64,000 bases of DNA, taken from positions 1-64,000 of the forward strand of contig NZ_JBMSEB010000003.1 in assembly GCF_049446075.1 (NCBI RefSeq). Reading direction: 5' to 3'. Position 1 is the first letter of the stretch. The number at the start of each line of letters is the position of its first letter. Below, in pieces: positions 43,263 to 51,890 of the stretch. The notes under the pieces were generated by a model. It was not told the origin of the DNA and searched no databases. It saw only the letters and a program-made list of their open reading frames with translations. The DNA is from Humibacter sp049446075 (GTDB lineage Bacteria; Actinomycetota; Actinomycetes; Actinomycetales; Microbacteriaceae). The translations under genes and the position numbers were made by a program.

Positions 43263-44237
43263 TCAGCGAGTGGTGCCGGCCACCTTGGGAAGTGCTCCGC
43301 CTGCGGCCGCGTTGCGGTCCGGTCTGAAGTTGGTGAGGTCGAGGCCCTCGATCTCGTGCACGAGGTCGAGGTCGGACTCGATCTGCGCCGCCTCGAAGTC
43401 CTCTGGGCCCACGAGCGGGAGCCGAACGCGAGGGCTCTCGATGCGGCCAAGGCCGTGCAGCACGTACTTTGCGGCCACGGTGCCCGGCACGTGAGTCATG
43501 ACGGCGCGTACGAGCGGCTCGAGCTTCTTGTGCTGTGCCGTTGCGGCCGCGAGATCACCGCGGTTCACGGCATCCACAATCTGCCGGTACGGGCGGGATG
43601 CGATGTTCGCGGTGACGCCGATGAGCCCCGTGGCACCGATGGCCAGATGCGGAAGTACGTTCTCGTCAGAGCCCGAGAAGTACATCAGGTCGGTGTTGTT
43701 GAGAACGCGGGAGACCTCTGCGAAGTCACCCTTGGCATCCTTGATGGCCACGATGTTGGGATGCTTGGCGGCGCGCAGGATGGTGTCGTACTTGATCGGC
43801 ACGCCCGTGCGGCCGGGAATGTCGTACAAGATCACGGGTAGGTCCGTCGCATCGGCGATCAGCCGGAAGTGCGTGAGGATGCCGGCTTGGGTCGGCTTGT
43901 TGTAGTACGGAGTCACGATCATGACGCCATCGGCGCCGGCCTTCTCGCTCGCCCTGTAGAGCTGGATTGCGTGTGCCGTCTCGTTCGATCCGCCGCCTTG
44001 GATGATCTTGGCGCGGCCCGCCGCGACGTCGAGTCCGACCTCGACCAGTCGCAGCTTCTCGCTGTCGGTCAGAGTGGAGGTCTCCCCCGTCGTGCCCGAG
44101 ATGACGATCCCATCTGCTCCGTCGGCGATGACGTCATCGAGGTGCTTCTCCACGCCGGCCCAGTCGACTTCACCGTCAGCGGTGAACGGCGTCACGAGCG
44201 CGACGAGGACCTGGCCGAAGGGATTCTCTATGGACAC
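43263..44237 (-). CDS. dapA: 4-hydroxy-tetrahydrodipicolinate synthase
   Basis: First step of the diaminopimelate/lysine branch. The 324-aa TIM barrel has ALVTPFTADGEVDW, SGTTGETSTL, VTPYYNKPTQAG, ILYDIPGRTGVPI with the Tyr/Arg triad members and NIVAIKDAKGD with the Schiff-base Lys. Start GTG 44237 lies six bases after TAGCCT (44244-44249), so leaderless. dapB and dapF lie elsewhere in the window. Confidence 0.96.
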   Translation of the reverse strand: MSIENPFGQVLVALVTPFTADGEVDWAGVEKHLDDVIADGADGIVISGTTGETSTLTDSEKLRLVEVGLDVAAGRAKIIQGGGSNETAHAIQLYRASEKAGADGVMIVTPYYNKPTQAGILTHFRLIADATDLPVILYDIPGRTGVPIKYDTILRAAKHPNIVAIKDAKGDFAEVSRVLNNTDLMYFSGSDENVLPHLAIGATGLIGVTANIASRPYRQIVDAVNRGDLAAATAQHKKLEPLVRAVMTHVPGTVAAKYVLHGLGRIESPRVRLPLVGPEDFEAAQIESDLDLVHEIEGLDLTNFRPDRNAAAGGALPKVAGTTR

Positions 44238-44364
44238 CGGATCAGGCTATCGCGGGTTCGCTGCCAAACGCCTCGGTGCGGGCGTCCCTCCTGTTCCCAT
44301 GGCGGGCGTCATGATGCGTCATACACCTCGCACCGACGACGCGGCCACGTAACGTTGCGTCGAC

Positions 44365-44805
44365 ATGAACCCCATCGTCGCCCTCGTCGTCATTGCCGGG
44401 CTCGTCGTCGTTGCGACGCTGCTCGGCGCTCTGTGGCGGGTGCGAACGGGGCGCATCCGCCAGGCATCCGGCCCTCGGGTGACGCCGGAGGCGCTCGGCC
44501 CTGGCATCACGCTGGGCAGCGATGCGACCATCGTGCAGTTCTCGACCGAGTACTGCGGCCCCTGCCGCGTCGCCGAGCGGCTGCTTACCACGGTCGCCGA
44601 CTCACGTCCGGGGGTCGATTACATCGACGTCGACCTCGGGCGACGACCGCACCTGGCGAGTGAGTTCGGCGTGGTCCAGACGCCGACCGTTCTGCTGTTG
44701 GATGCCGCGGGCGGCATCCGTTCTCGCATCGGCGGCGTGCCGCGCGCGGCCGAGGTGGCCCAGCGGCTCGACCAGATCGTGAAGGAGAACAATGTCGTCA
44801 GGTGA
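44365..44805 (+). CDS. Membrane-anchored thioredoxin-fold protein
   Basis: 146-aa protein with one N-terminal membrane span (about 4-24), then a thioredoxin domain with the redox motif CGPC (Cys64, Cys67) and the cis-Pro segment VVQTPTVLLLD. The active site would face outward if the span is a signal anchor. Its stop region overlaps the start of a DUF4395 gene by 14 bases, and an OsmC gene follows; together they suggest thiol-based redox or peroxide handling. Confidence 0.88.
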   Translation: MNPIVALVVIAGLVVVATLLGALWRVRTGRIRQASGPRVTPEALGPGITLGSDATIVQFSTEYCGPCRVAERLLTTVADSRPGVDYIDVDLGRRPHLASEFGVVQTPTVLLLDAAGGIRSRIGGVPRAAEVAQRLDQIVKENNVVR

Positions 44806-45286
44806 TCAGACCGGCAAACAGGACGCGCAGAGACAAGGCGTCGACCCGCGCGGCCCGCGCTTCGGCGCCGGCATCACGGCGGTGCTACTGCTCGTGACGC
44901 TGTTCCTCGGGCTGGTCGGGGCCACGCCCGCCGCGACCGTGCTGCTCGCACTGATCGCGCTCCTCTTTCTCTGGGGAGCGGTCGGCGGGATCTCGCGCCA
45001 CCCGTGGGGCCTCGTGTATCGCGCTCTCGTGCGGCCACGCCTGGCGCCGCCGACCGAGCTGGAAGATCCGACCCCGCCGACATTCGCCCAGGGCGTCGGT
45101 CTTGTGATCACGACGCTCGGTGTGCTGCTGCAGTTGCTAGGCGTGCCATACGCCGTCGTCATCGCCGCTGCACTCGCCTTCGTGGCCGCATTCCTCAACT
45201 CGGCGTTCGGGTACTGCCTCGGATGCCAGCTCTACCTGCTGCTCGTGCGCGCCGGTATCGCCCGCCGAGGCCAGCCTCAGGCCTGA
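44792..45286 (+). CDS. DUF4395 membrane protein
   Basis: 164-aa protein with about four membrane spans (residues 28-45, 48-66, 107-122, 125-143). VDPRGPRFGAGITAVLLL near the start and GYCLGCQLYLLL near the end match DUF4395, whose CxxC pair is conserved. Overlap with the thioredoxin gene suggests that the membrane CxxC passes electrons to or from it; this is inference. Confidence 0.82.
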   Translation: MSSGDQTGKQDAQRQGVDPRGPRFGAGITAVLLLVTLFLGLVGATPAATVLLALIALLFLWGAVGGISRHPWGLVYRALVRPRLAPPTELEDPTPPTFAQGVGLVITTLGVLLQLLGVPYAVVIAAALAFVAAFLNSAFGYCLGCQLYLLLVRAGIARRGQPQA

Positions 45287-45411
45287 CCGAACCAGCTGGG
45301 CCGTCCTGGCGGCGCGACGTGCCGTCGGCCGCCCCGGAGGGCCCTTTCCGTCGCCTCGCGCCCCACCTACGCTGGTGAGAAATCCAAACGTCACGCACAG
45401 AAGGGGCGATC

Positions 45412-45837
45412 ATGGCGATCACCAGCGAAGCAACGACGGTCTGGCGGGGGGAGCTCGCGAGCGGATCGGGCGAGGTGAACCTCGACTCGTCGAACGCGGC
45501 TCATTTCGACGTGAACTGGCGAGCCCGTTCGGAGGGCGAACGCGGCGTGACGAATCCCGAGGAGCTCATCGGTGCAGCGCACTCGGCGTGCTTCGCAATG
45601 GCGTTCTCCAACATCCTGGGCGGCAACGGCACGCCGCCGCAGAGCATCCAGGTGACCGCAGCCGTGACGTTCGATCCCGCCAACGGCATCACGGGCAGTC
45701 ACCTGCTCGTGAATGCATCGGTGCAGGGACTCGATGAGCAGGACTTCCAGCGGCTGGCCGACGAGGCCAAGCGCACCTGCCCTGTCTCGCGAGCGCTGGC
45801 AGGCATCCCGATCACGATGGAAGCCGAACTGAGCTGA
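45412..45837 (+). CDS. OsmC/Ohr-family peroxiredoxin
   Basis: 141-aa thiol peroxidase of the OsmC type. It has the redox cysteines Cys60 (AAHSACFAMAFS) and Cys123 (AKRTCPVSRAL) and the PEELIGAAH block. It reduces organic hydroperoxides, usually with lipoylated or low-molecular-weight thiols. ATG 45412 has AGAAGGGG upstream, and TACGCT (about 45369-45374) is a likely -10. It lies 125 bases after DUF4395. Confidence 0.9.
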   Translation: MAITSEATTVWRGELASGSGEVNLDSSNAAHFDVNWRARSEGERGVTNPEELIGAAHSACFAMAFSNILGGNGTPPQSIQVTAAVTFDPANGITGSHLLVNASVQGLDEQDFQRLADEAKRTCPVSRALAGIPITMEAELS

Positions 45838-45912
45838 AGGCCGTGCCGGTCTCACGTCTCGTGATGGCCTGATCCCGTTGCGCCTGGGCCTCTCGCGCGG
45901 TCGCAGTCCCGG

Positions 45913-46350
45913 TCAGGATCGATGCAGCCGTATCGCCTCACGCATCGCCTGCCTGGCCCGCCTGCGGTCGCCCGAGGCGTCGTACGCAAGCCCGAGCCGG
46001 AACCACGCGCGCCAGCTCTGCGGCTGCGCCTCGACCTCCGCCTTGTACGCCGGGAACTCCTCGTCCGCGGCGTCGCGGAGCGGGCGACCGCTCGCTCTGT
46101 GCGGCAGATCGTCGACCGGTAGACCACCCTCGGTGTCGAGGATGCGCACGAGCCGTTGCGTCTGCACACCGAACCACAGCTCGCGCAGCAGGGTCCATGC
46201 AGCGATCGCCGACAGCACGAACAGTGCGACCGCCATCGCGACGCCCACGCCCGAACCGCTGCCGATCAGGATCACGCCGTAACGTACGACGAGCACGAGG
46301 TAGAGCACGAGGAGCGCGGCCATGACGATGGCCGCGACGCGACCCCTCAC
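45913..46350 (-). CDS. Membrane protein with one TPR-like motif
   Basis: 145-aa protein with two membrane spans (about 5-28 and 32-56), then a cytoplasmic part ending in a TPR-like helix pair AWFRLGLAYDASGDRRRARQAMREAIRLH. Start GTG 46350 overlaps the dapB stop (GTGA), so it is co-translated with dapB. The function is unknown. Confidence 0.75.
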   Translation of the reverse strand: MRGRVAAIVMAALLVLYLVLVVRYGVILIGSGSGVGVAMAVALFVLSAIAAWTLLRELWFGVQTQRLVRILDTEGGLPVDDLPHRASGRPLRDAADEEFPAYKAEVEAQPQSWRAWFRLGLAYDASGDRRRARQAMREAIRLHRS

Positions 46351-47090
46351 AGGCCGAGCAGCCGGTCGAGGCCCACCGTGAGCCCCCGTGCTGCAGGAGC
46401 GGATCGCAGCGCGTGCAGGATGCCTGCCGCATATGCCGTGTGGTCGGTCGTATCGTGCGTGATCGTGAGCGTCTCCCCCGGGCCGCCTAGCACGACGCTC
46501 TGCTTGGCCACCACGCCCTCCATGCGCAGACTGTGCACGGGGACGCTCGCCACCTGCTGTCCTCGCGCCCGCTGGTCGGTGTGAGGTGCGACGACGGGGC
46601 CTCGCTCGTCCCGCGCCTCCGCGATCAGCTCGGCGGTGCGCACGGCCGTGCCGGACGGCGAATCGATCTTCGACGACGAGTGCGCCTCGATGATCTCGAT
46701 CGAGTCGAAGTATCTGGCGGCCGAAGCGGCGAATGCCGTGCCGAGTGCCGACCCGAGCGAGAAGTTCGGAATGACGATGACGCCCAGGTCGGGCAAATCG
46801 CGCAGGCGCGCCGCGAGTGGTGCGAGCCGTGCCGCCGACCAGCCGGAGGTGCCCACGACGACGTTGCGACCGGCATCCAACGCGTAGTCGACGATCGACG
46901 GGCTCACGGCGGGAAGCGTGACATCGAGCACGACATCAGACGGCTGCGACTCGGTACCCAGCATCTCGGCGAGCTCGCTCTTGGAACCGAGGGCCGCGAC
47001 AAGGTCGAGATCCGGAGCCTTCTCGATGAGGTCGACGGCGACGCTGCCGAGCTTTCCGGTCGCGCCGACGACGGCCACACGAATGGTCAT
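46347..47090 (-). CDS. dapB: 4-hydroxy-tetrahydrodipicolinate reductase
   Basis: Second step of the DAP branch. The 247-aa product has the Rossmann start IRVAVVGATGKLGSVAVDLI, VVGTSGW, NFSLGSALG, the catalytic block EIIEAHSSSKIDSPSGTAV with His and Lys, and a short C-terminal domain. Typical DHDPRs read EHHHxxKxDAPSGTA, so the second and third His are Ser here, while the key His and Lys remain. ATG 47090 is seven bases after TATCGT. Confidence 0.94.
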   Translation of the reverse strand: MTIRVAVVGATGKLGSVAVDLIEKAPDLDLVAALGSKSELAEMLGTESQPSDVVLDVTLPAVSPSIVDYALDAGRNVVVGTSGWSAARLAPLAARLRDLPDLGVIVIPNFSLGSALGTAFAASAARYFDSIEIIEAHSSSKIDSPSGTAVRTAELIAEARDERGPVVAPHTDQRARGQQVASVPVHSLRMEGVVAKQSVVLGGPGETLTITHDTTDHTAYAAGILHALRSAPAARGLTVGLDRLLGL

Positions 47091-47169
47091 GCGGTTCACG
47101 ATATCAATGGCGCACCGTGCCGCCGATTCGACGGATCTCGCACGCGCGACCACGCCTATGCTGTCGTCG

Positions 47170-47676
47170 ATGCTCACCTTCACCAGCACGCGAACGGACG
47201 ATCCCACTGCGGCAGACCTGCTCGCGAAGTACTTCGCCGACCGGTCGGAATCGTTTCCGGACGCACATCGCGGTTACACGGTGAAGATGCCACGGCCGGA
47301 GGACTTCGTGCCGCCTGCCGGCGACTTCGTGGTCGTGACTCTCGACGGCGAACCATGCGGGTGCGGAGGGGTGCGCAGAATCGACGACGCCATCGAATCG
47401 GGAGAGCCGCTTGCCCGATTCGAGGTCAAACACATCTGGCTTGCGCCCTGGACTCGTGGACAGGGAGCGGGACGACGGCTGCTTGACGAGCTCGAGCGGC
47501 GCGCCATCGAACTCGGCGCGAGGCGACTCGTGCTGGACACGCACGAGAGCCTCGAGGCCGCCGGGCACCTGTACCGCACCTCCGGGTACACCTCGGTCGC
47601 GCCGTACAACGACAACCCGAATGCGACGCACTGGTACGCAAAGGACGTGGGAAGCGGTCCCGACCCGGCGGCGTGA
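47170..47676 (+). CDS. GNAT-family N-acetyltransferase
   Basis: 168-aa GNAT protein: FEVKHIWLAPWTRGQGAGRRLLDELERRAIELGARRLVLDT is the acetyl-CoA core, followed by AAGHLYRTSGYTSVAPYNDNPNATHWYAK. The last part resembles the MarR-associated acetyltransferase group, but the substrate is unknown. ATG 47170 is seven bases after TATGCT (47157-47162). It diverges from dapB. Confidence 0.87.
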   Translation: MLTFTSTRTDDPTAADLLAKYFADRSESFPDAHRGYTVKMPRPEDFVPPAGDFVVVTLDGEPCGCGGVRRIDDAIESGEPLARFEVKHIWLAPWTRGQGAGRRLLDELERRAIELGARRLVLDTHESLEAAGHLYRTSGYTSVAPYNDNPNATHWYAKDVGSGPDPAA

Positions 47677-47728
47677 ACCGACTCTGCGAGCCGCCCATGC
47701 TCTCGCTTAGCGGGCTGCCTGCGCGCCG

Positions 47729-48331
47729 TCAGACCGGCTGCAGTTCGGGCATTCCGGTGCGGAGCTCGACCGGGAGGTGCCCAAGATCGTTGTGCACGAC
47801 GAGCACAGGAGGCTTGGCGGAGCGCACCCGGATGATGGTGAGCCCGCAGTTCGCCTGGTTGAGACCCAGCCACCGCCAGTCGGGAGCGTCGAACACGTGC
47901 CGCACGAACCATCCGATCACGAAATTATGCGTGATGAGGAGGTCGTGCCGATCACCGCGAGCCGGCGTGAGGAACTCGCTGACGGCATCGGCCATCTGGG
48001 CACTGCCGGCCTCGATCTCCGCCTCGGTGATGCCGCCGTAGAAAGACTCGAAAGCCTTGGGCATGTCGGGCGTCGGCCCGGAAGGGATGCAATCGAACAG
48101 CAGGCTCGACGGCTCGGGCTGCAGCGCGGGCATGCGCTCGGCCATGATCTTCGCCGTCTCCTCGGCCCGACGCAGCGGCGAGTGGTAAGCGGAGGTGAAG
48201 GGCACGCCGCCCAAACGCTCGGCAATGAGCGTGGCCTGGCGCTTGCCCCGGGCGGAGAGCGGGCCGTCGGGCATGCCGTGTTCGGCATCCTGCTGCTCGC
48301 CGTGGCGCACGAGGTAGAGGTAGTGAGGCAA
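47729..48331 (-). CDS. Histidine-phosphatase-superfamily protein
   Basis: 200-aa phosphoglycerate-mutase-like phosphatase. The phosphohistidine is in YLVRHGEQ (His9), GPLSARGKRQA holds the second phosphate-binding region, YHSPLRRAEETAKI the Arg/Glu, and LLITHNFVIGWFVRHV the C-terminal His. The substrate is not determined. Start is TTG 48331, with AAGGAA about ten bases upstream. It is convergent with the GNAT gene and 28 bases downstream of the M16 peptidase. Confidence 0.87.
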   Translation of the reverse strand: MPHYLYLVRHGEQQDAEHGMPDGPLSARGKRQATLIAERLGGVPFTSAYHSPLRRAEETAKIMAERMPALQPEPSSLLFDCIPSGPTPDMPKAFESFYGGITEAEIEAGSAQMADAVSEFLTPARGDRHDLLITHNFVIGWFVRHVFDAPDWRWLGLNQANCGLTIIRVRSAKPPVLVVHNDLGHLPVELRTGMPELQPV

Positions 48332-48359
48332 AACCGGAGTTCCTTCGAATAGGGGTGAA

Positions 48360-49721
48360 TCAGATCAGGCCGGAGAAGACGTCGTCGTCGACGCCTCCGA
48401 CGGCCGCGATGGTCAGTGGGTTGGAGGCCAGTGCTGCGGCGAGTTCGCGCACGTCGTCGGCAGTCACCAGGGCGAGCCGCCGCAGCGTCTCGTCCAGATC
48501 CACGAACTCGCCCGTGCTCAGCTCAGAGCGTCCAAGGCGCGTCATGCGAGTGTCCGAGTCCTCGAGGGCAAGCGCGGAGCCGCCGGAGAGCTGGCCGACC
48601 GCGCGTCGCAGTTCCTCGGAGGTGATGCCGTCCGACGCGAGACCGCGGAGCTCCTCGAGCATGATGCCGGCGACCGAGTTCGCGTTGCGCGGAGCGCACG
48701 CTGCATACATTCCGAACACTCCCGTGTCGGAGTAACCGGCCGCAAAGGAGTACACCGAGTAGGCGAGCCCGCGCTTCTCGCGCACCTCCTGAAAGAGCCG
48801 ACTCGACATGCCGCCGCCAAGCACGGAGTTGAGCACGCCCATGGTGATGCGCGCATCGTCTGTGGCACGCAGCCCCTGCGACCCGATCACCAGGTGCGTC
48901 TGCTCGATCGGCCGCCTGAGTGTGACGATGGGTGCGGCTCGGTGAAGCTCGGCCAGACGCGTGTTACGCCGTTCGACCGGAGAAGCGCTCTCTGCCATGG
49001 GCCATCCGCCCTCCGCCAGGGCTCGCTCGACGTCCGCTACGAGCGCAGCGTGCTCGACCGCACCTGCGGCGGCGATCACGAGGTCCTGCGGACGGTAATT
49101 GGCGCGGTAGTGCTGCCACACGGCATCCCGAGCGGCCGCCTTGATGGCATCCGGACTGCCTCCGATGGGCCTTGCGATCGGATGCTCGCCGAGAACCGCG
49201 CAGAAGAAGCGCTCGTTGACGGCATCGGCCGGGTCGTCCTCCGCCATCGCCAGTTCTTCCAGGATCACGCCGCGCTCGTTCTCGAAGTCCGTCGGGTCGA
49301 GCACCGACGACGTGACCATATCGGCCAGCACCTGAACGGCCATGGTCAGGTCTCTGTCCTGCACCTTCGCGTAGTAGCAGGTCTGCTCCTTCGCGGTGAG
49401 CGCGTTGTGCTCGCCGCCCACGGCATCGAACGAGATGGCGATGTCGAAGGCGGTACGGCTCGTCGTGCCCTTGAAGAGCAGGTGTTCGAGGAAGTGCGTC
49501 GACCCGAAGGTGGCCACGTGTCCGTCGCCCGGGGCCGAACCGGTCTCGTCGCGGGAACCGACGCCGAACCAGAACCCGATTGTCGCGCTGCGAACGCCCG
49601 GCACCCGCTCGGTGAGCACACGCACGCCGGAGGGCAGCACAGTGCGTGAGACGAGTGCGTCGCCTGAGGCTGCGAACGAGAGATCGGCACGGTCGAGGGG
49701 AAGGTCAACGGCGCCGTTCAT
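48360..49721 (-). CDS. M16-family zinc peptidase
   Basis: 453-aa insulinase/processing-peptidase-like enzyme. The inverted zinc motif is HFLEH (76-80) with the distal Glu in the region ENERGVILEELAMAEDDP about 75 residues later; the C-terminal half carries GLAYSVYSFAAGYSDTGVFGMYAA. In Gram-positive bacteria these genes usually follow pnp, as here at a distance. ATG 49721 has GGAGGGG directly upstream, and TAGTCT seven bases upstream. Confidence 0.92.
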   Translation of the reverse strand: MNGAVDLPLDRADLSFAASGDALVSRTVLPSGVRVLTERVPGVRSATIGFWFGVGSRDETGSAPGDGHVATFGSTHFLEHLLFKGTTSRTAFDIAISFDAVGGEHNALTAKEQTCYYAKVQDRDLTMAVQVLADMVTSSVLDPTDFENERGVILEELAMAEDDPADAVNERFFCAVLGEHPIARPIGGSPDAIKAAARDAVWQHYRANYRPQDLVIAAAGAVEHAALVADVERALAEGGWPMAESASPVERRNTRLAELHRAAPIVTLRRPIEQTHLVIGSQGLRATDDARITMGVLNSVLGGGMSSRLFQEVREKRGLAYSVYSFAAGYSDTGVFGMYAACAPRNANSVAGIMLEELRGLASDGITSEELRRAVGQLSGGSALALEDSDTRMTRLGRSELSTGEFVDLDETLRRLALVTADDVRELAAALASNPLTIAAVGGVDDDVFSGLI

Positions 49722-49782
49722 CCCCTCCAGACTAGCCGCGATTGGCTGGTCGGCGGACGCATTCGAGTCCGCATTAGTGAGG

Positions 49783-49811
49783 ACAAACAGCCTTGTCTAC
49801 CCACGTATACT
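49783..49811 (+). promoter_or_regulatory. Promoter/operator region of the TetR gene
   Basis: TATACT (49806-49811) is a good -10; GACAAA about 18 bases upstream is a weak -35. GACAA-N6-TTGTC (49783-49798) is a small inverted repeat overlapping the -35, a possible self-operator. Confidence 0.4.
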
Positions 49812-49878
49812 TGCAAGCGATCTCCGACGTGGAATTCGTCGTGAAGCAGCTGATACCCCCCGAGCTGAGGACCAACGG

Positions 49879-50457
49879 ATGCCCGACAAGACCGCCACGA
49901 CTCCACGCCCGCCGGCGCCTTCCAAGGTGAAAATCCTCGCAACGGCCGACCGGCTCTTCTACGACGAGGGCGTGCACACGGTCGGCGTCGACCGCATCAT
50001 CGCCCAGTCTCACGTCACCAAGGCCACGTTCTACAAGCACTACCGCTCCAAAGACGTGCTCATCGCCGCGTACGTGGCGACACGGGCCGATCGGGCACGA
50101 AACGACGTTGATTCGGACCGCGAGACACTCAAGGATGCCTCGGCGGTGCTTCGAAGCATGATCGAACGTTTCGCAGTCGAATCGCGTCGCAACGGCTACC
50201 GAGGTTGTCCGTTCATCAACGCCGCTACGTCGCAGCTGGATGCCGCGGGTCCCGTCACTCCCGCCGTCGTCGCCTGGCGCAGCTGGTTGCGCTCGACCCT
50301 GGTGGAGTTGCTGACCGAGGCCGGATCTCCGGCTCCCGAAGCCGCTGCCGACGATCTGCTCCTCGCCAGAGACGGCGCCTTCGGCGGCACTCCGATCTCG
50401 GATTCGCAGGCGACCGAGTCGTCTCTGCACCGAGCCCTCGACCGGCTGATTCCGTAA
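49879..50457 (+). CDS. TetR/AcrR-family transcriptional regulator
   Basis: 192-aa repressor. The N-terminal helix-turn-helix reads KILATADRLFYDEGVHTVGVDRIIAQSHVTKATFYKHYRSKDVLIAAYV (about 14-62), typical of TetR. The ligand domain contains NGYRGCPFINAA (about 105-116), as in the group of TetR proteins that sense small electrophiles or drugs; the ligand is unknown. A perfect palindrome lies at its stop codon. The next gene is convergent. Confidence 0.9.
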   Translation: MPDKTATTPRPPAPSKVKILATADRLFYDEGVHTVGVDRIIAQSHVTKATFYKHYRSKDVLIAAYVATRADRARNDVDSDRETLKDASAVLRSMIERFAVESRRNGYRGCPFINAATSQLDAAGPVTPAVVAWRSWLRSTLVELLTEAGSPAPEAAADDLLLARDGAFGGTPISDSQATESSLHRALDRLIP

Positions 50458-50470
50458 GACCGATCGGTCT
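50457..50470. promoter_or_regulatory. 14-bp perfect palindrome at the tetR 3' end
   Basis: AGACCGATCGGTCT starts at the last base of the TetR stop codon. Such palindromes are common TetR operators, but here it lies downstream of the gene, so it may instead be part of the terminator region. Confidence 0.35.
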
Positions 50471-50482
50471 GCGAGATCGAGC

Positions 50483-50501
50483 AACGGCTTCCGCCGCCGT
50501 T
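50483..50501. terminator. Bidirectional terminator hairpin
   Basis: AACGGC (50483-50488) pairs with GCCGTT (50496-50501), loop TTCCGCC, followed on the plus strand by TTCGGCCTTTCG. It lies between the convergent TetR and aldo/keto-reductase-like genes. Confidence 0.45.
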
Positions 50502-50512
50502 TCGGCCTTTCG

Positions 50513-51559
50513 CTATTCGGAGACGCGATCCAGGTCGAGCATGTCGGTGCGACTGAGGCTCACACTGCACGCGACCATGAGGTCGTCGACCTCGGCGGCC
50601 GACGCCACGTTCACCACGGGCGCCACCACGCCCCGTTTCGCGAGAAGCCATGCGATCGCGATCGTCGCCATGCTGAGGCCGCGCTCGGTTGCCACTCGCT
50701 CGAGCACCTGCAGCACGCGGTTCCCGCGGCGACCGAAGTATGCGCCGACGCCTGCAACGCGCGCGGCGGCATCCATGCGGGAGCGCGAACGGTAGGCGCC
50801 GGCCAGATAGCCGTGACCGAGTGCTTGGACGGGGAGCACGCCAAGCGACTGTGCGGCCGAGACGATGCGCAGGTCGCCCTCGAACGCGCCACGGTTCATC
50901 AGGTTGTACGGCACCTCGATCGCTGCAACCTTAGGGAGTCCGAGAGAGGAGAGCACCCTGGCCTCCATCAGGCTCTCTGCCGGGAATCCGGAGAACGCGA
51001 CGAAACGCACCTTTCCGGTGTCGATCAGCCACTCGACGGTGGCGAGGGTGTCGGAGAGCTGAGTGCCGCCATCCGGCCCCTCGAGCGTCAAGATGTCCAC
51101 GCGATCGGTCGCCAGCCGGCGAAGAGCCGACTCCACCGAACGGATGAGATTGACCTGCCCGAGCCCCGGGCTCTCCTCGCCCGACCCAACGCGCAGGTCG
51201 AGAACGAGGTTCTCTCGCACGTCGCGGCGATGCATCCATCCGCCGACGATTGCATTCGCGAGGCCACGGGAGTGGGCGTCGGAGGTGACGATGAGGTTGC
51301 CGCCGAGCTTCATGTATCGATCGAGCACGGCCTGGGCTGCTTCGACGTCGTCCGCACGCGCGAGCGCGGCCGTGCCGAGGGCAAGCGGATACACGGCGAG
51401 TTCCGTCTCGCCCAGTCGTCGAGGAGCGATGATGGACAGCGGCGCGGTCGCCACGCCCTCGTACTCGACCGGAGCAACCGACGCGTCGACCTCGGGCACA
51501 TCACCCGTGGCCGCGCGGTTCGCGTGCTCGCTTGCGCGCACGGGATACCGCTGCGTCAT
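50513..51559 (-). CDS. Aldo/keto-reductase-fold protein lacking the catalytic tetrad
   Basis: 348-aa protein with the AKR barrel: PRRLGETELAVYPLALGTAAL at the start, LIRSVESALRRLATDRVDIL, FVAFSGFPAESLMEA, VEVPYNLMNR-like AIEVPYNLMNRG and the C-terminal AIAWLLAKRGVVAPVVNVASAAEVDDL cofactor region. Aligned to the family, the tetrad Asp/Tyr/Lys/His is Val91, His96, Arg123 and Glu160 here. The fold is clear; normal reductase activity is doubtful. ATG 51559 has GGAGGGG five bases upstream. A 53-residue N-terminal extension is unusual. Confidence 0.85.
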   Translation of the reverse strand: MTQRYPVRASEHANRAATGDVPEVDASVAPVEYEGVATAPLSIIAPRRLGETELAVYPLALGTAALARADDVEAAQAVLDRYMKLGGNLIVTSDAHSRGLANAIVGGWMHRRDVRENLVLDLRVGSGEESPGLGQVNLIRSVESALRRLATDRVDILTLEGPDGGTQLSDTLATVEWLIDTGKVRFVAFSGFPAESLMEARVLSSLGLPKVAAIEVPYNLMNRGAFEGDLRIVSAAQSLGVLPVQALGHGYLAGAYRSRSRMDAAARVAGVGAYFGRRGNRVLQVLERVATERGLSMATIAIAWLLAKRGVVAPVVNVASAAEVDDLMVACSVSLSRTDMLDLDRVSE

Positions 51560-51838
51560 GACCCCTCCAGCTCTCCGAGCCCCCCACGAGCCCGTGCGAC
51601 GTGACATGCACGTACCACACATCTACTGTCAGCGAGCGTAATTGACCGCCGGGCCGCGACTCGCTCGAAACGATTGAACCGTTACCAAATCTTTGGGAAA
51701 AACTTCGTCTCAGGCCGCCTGGACGCCCGCCCGGCCCTACTTCGGGGCACGAATGAGTCGACTTGCGAGGGACCGACCGCGCAACCGACACGGCCGCTGC
51801 TCGCGCTCGCCGTTGGCTGCACTCGCTGGGCCCAGACG
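51560..51838. other. Intergenic region upstream of the AKR-like gene
   Basis: No supported gene. On the minus strand it holds the promoter side of the AKR-like gene: an AT-rich patch near 51675-51715 and TAATTGACCG/ACGATTGAACCGTT around 51640-51690, in which AACG...CGTT forms a weak inverted repeat. No consensus promoter is distinct. Confidence 0.35.
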
Positions 51839-51879
51839 CGAAGCGCCCGCCACCGCTTCGAGCAGTGACGGGCGCTTCG
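51839..51879 (-). terminator. Hairpin after pnp
   Basis: CGAAGCGCCCG (51839-51849) pairs perfectly with CGGGCGCTTCG (51869-51879) across a 19-base loop, 12 bases beyond the pnp stop. There is no T-run on the minus strand. Confidence 0.6.
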
Positions 51880-51890
51880 TGGTTAAAGGA

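Noticed and set aside
40877..43327. 816-codon plus-strand frame across the GNAT gene, repeat array and rnj
   Set aside because: It crosses intact genes and the hairpin array; apparent length is due to rare stops in GC-rich antisense DNA.
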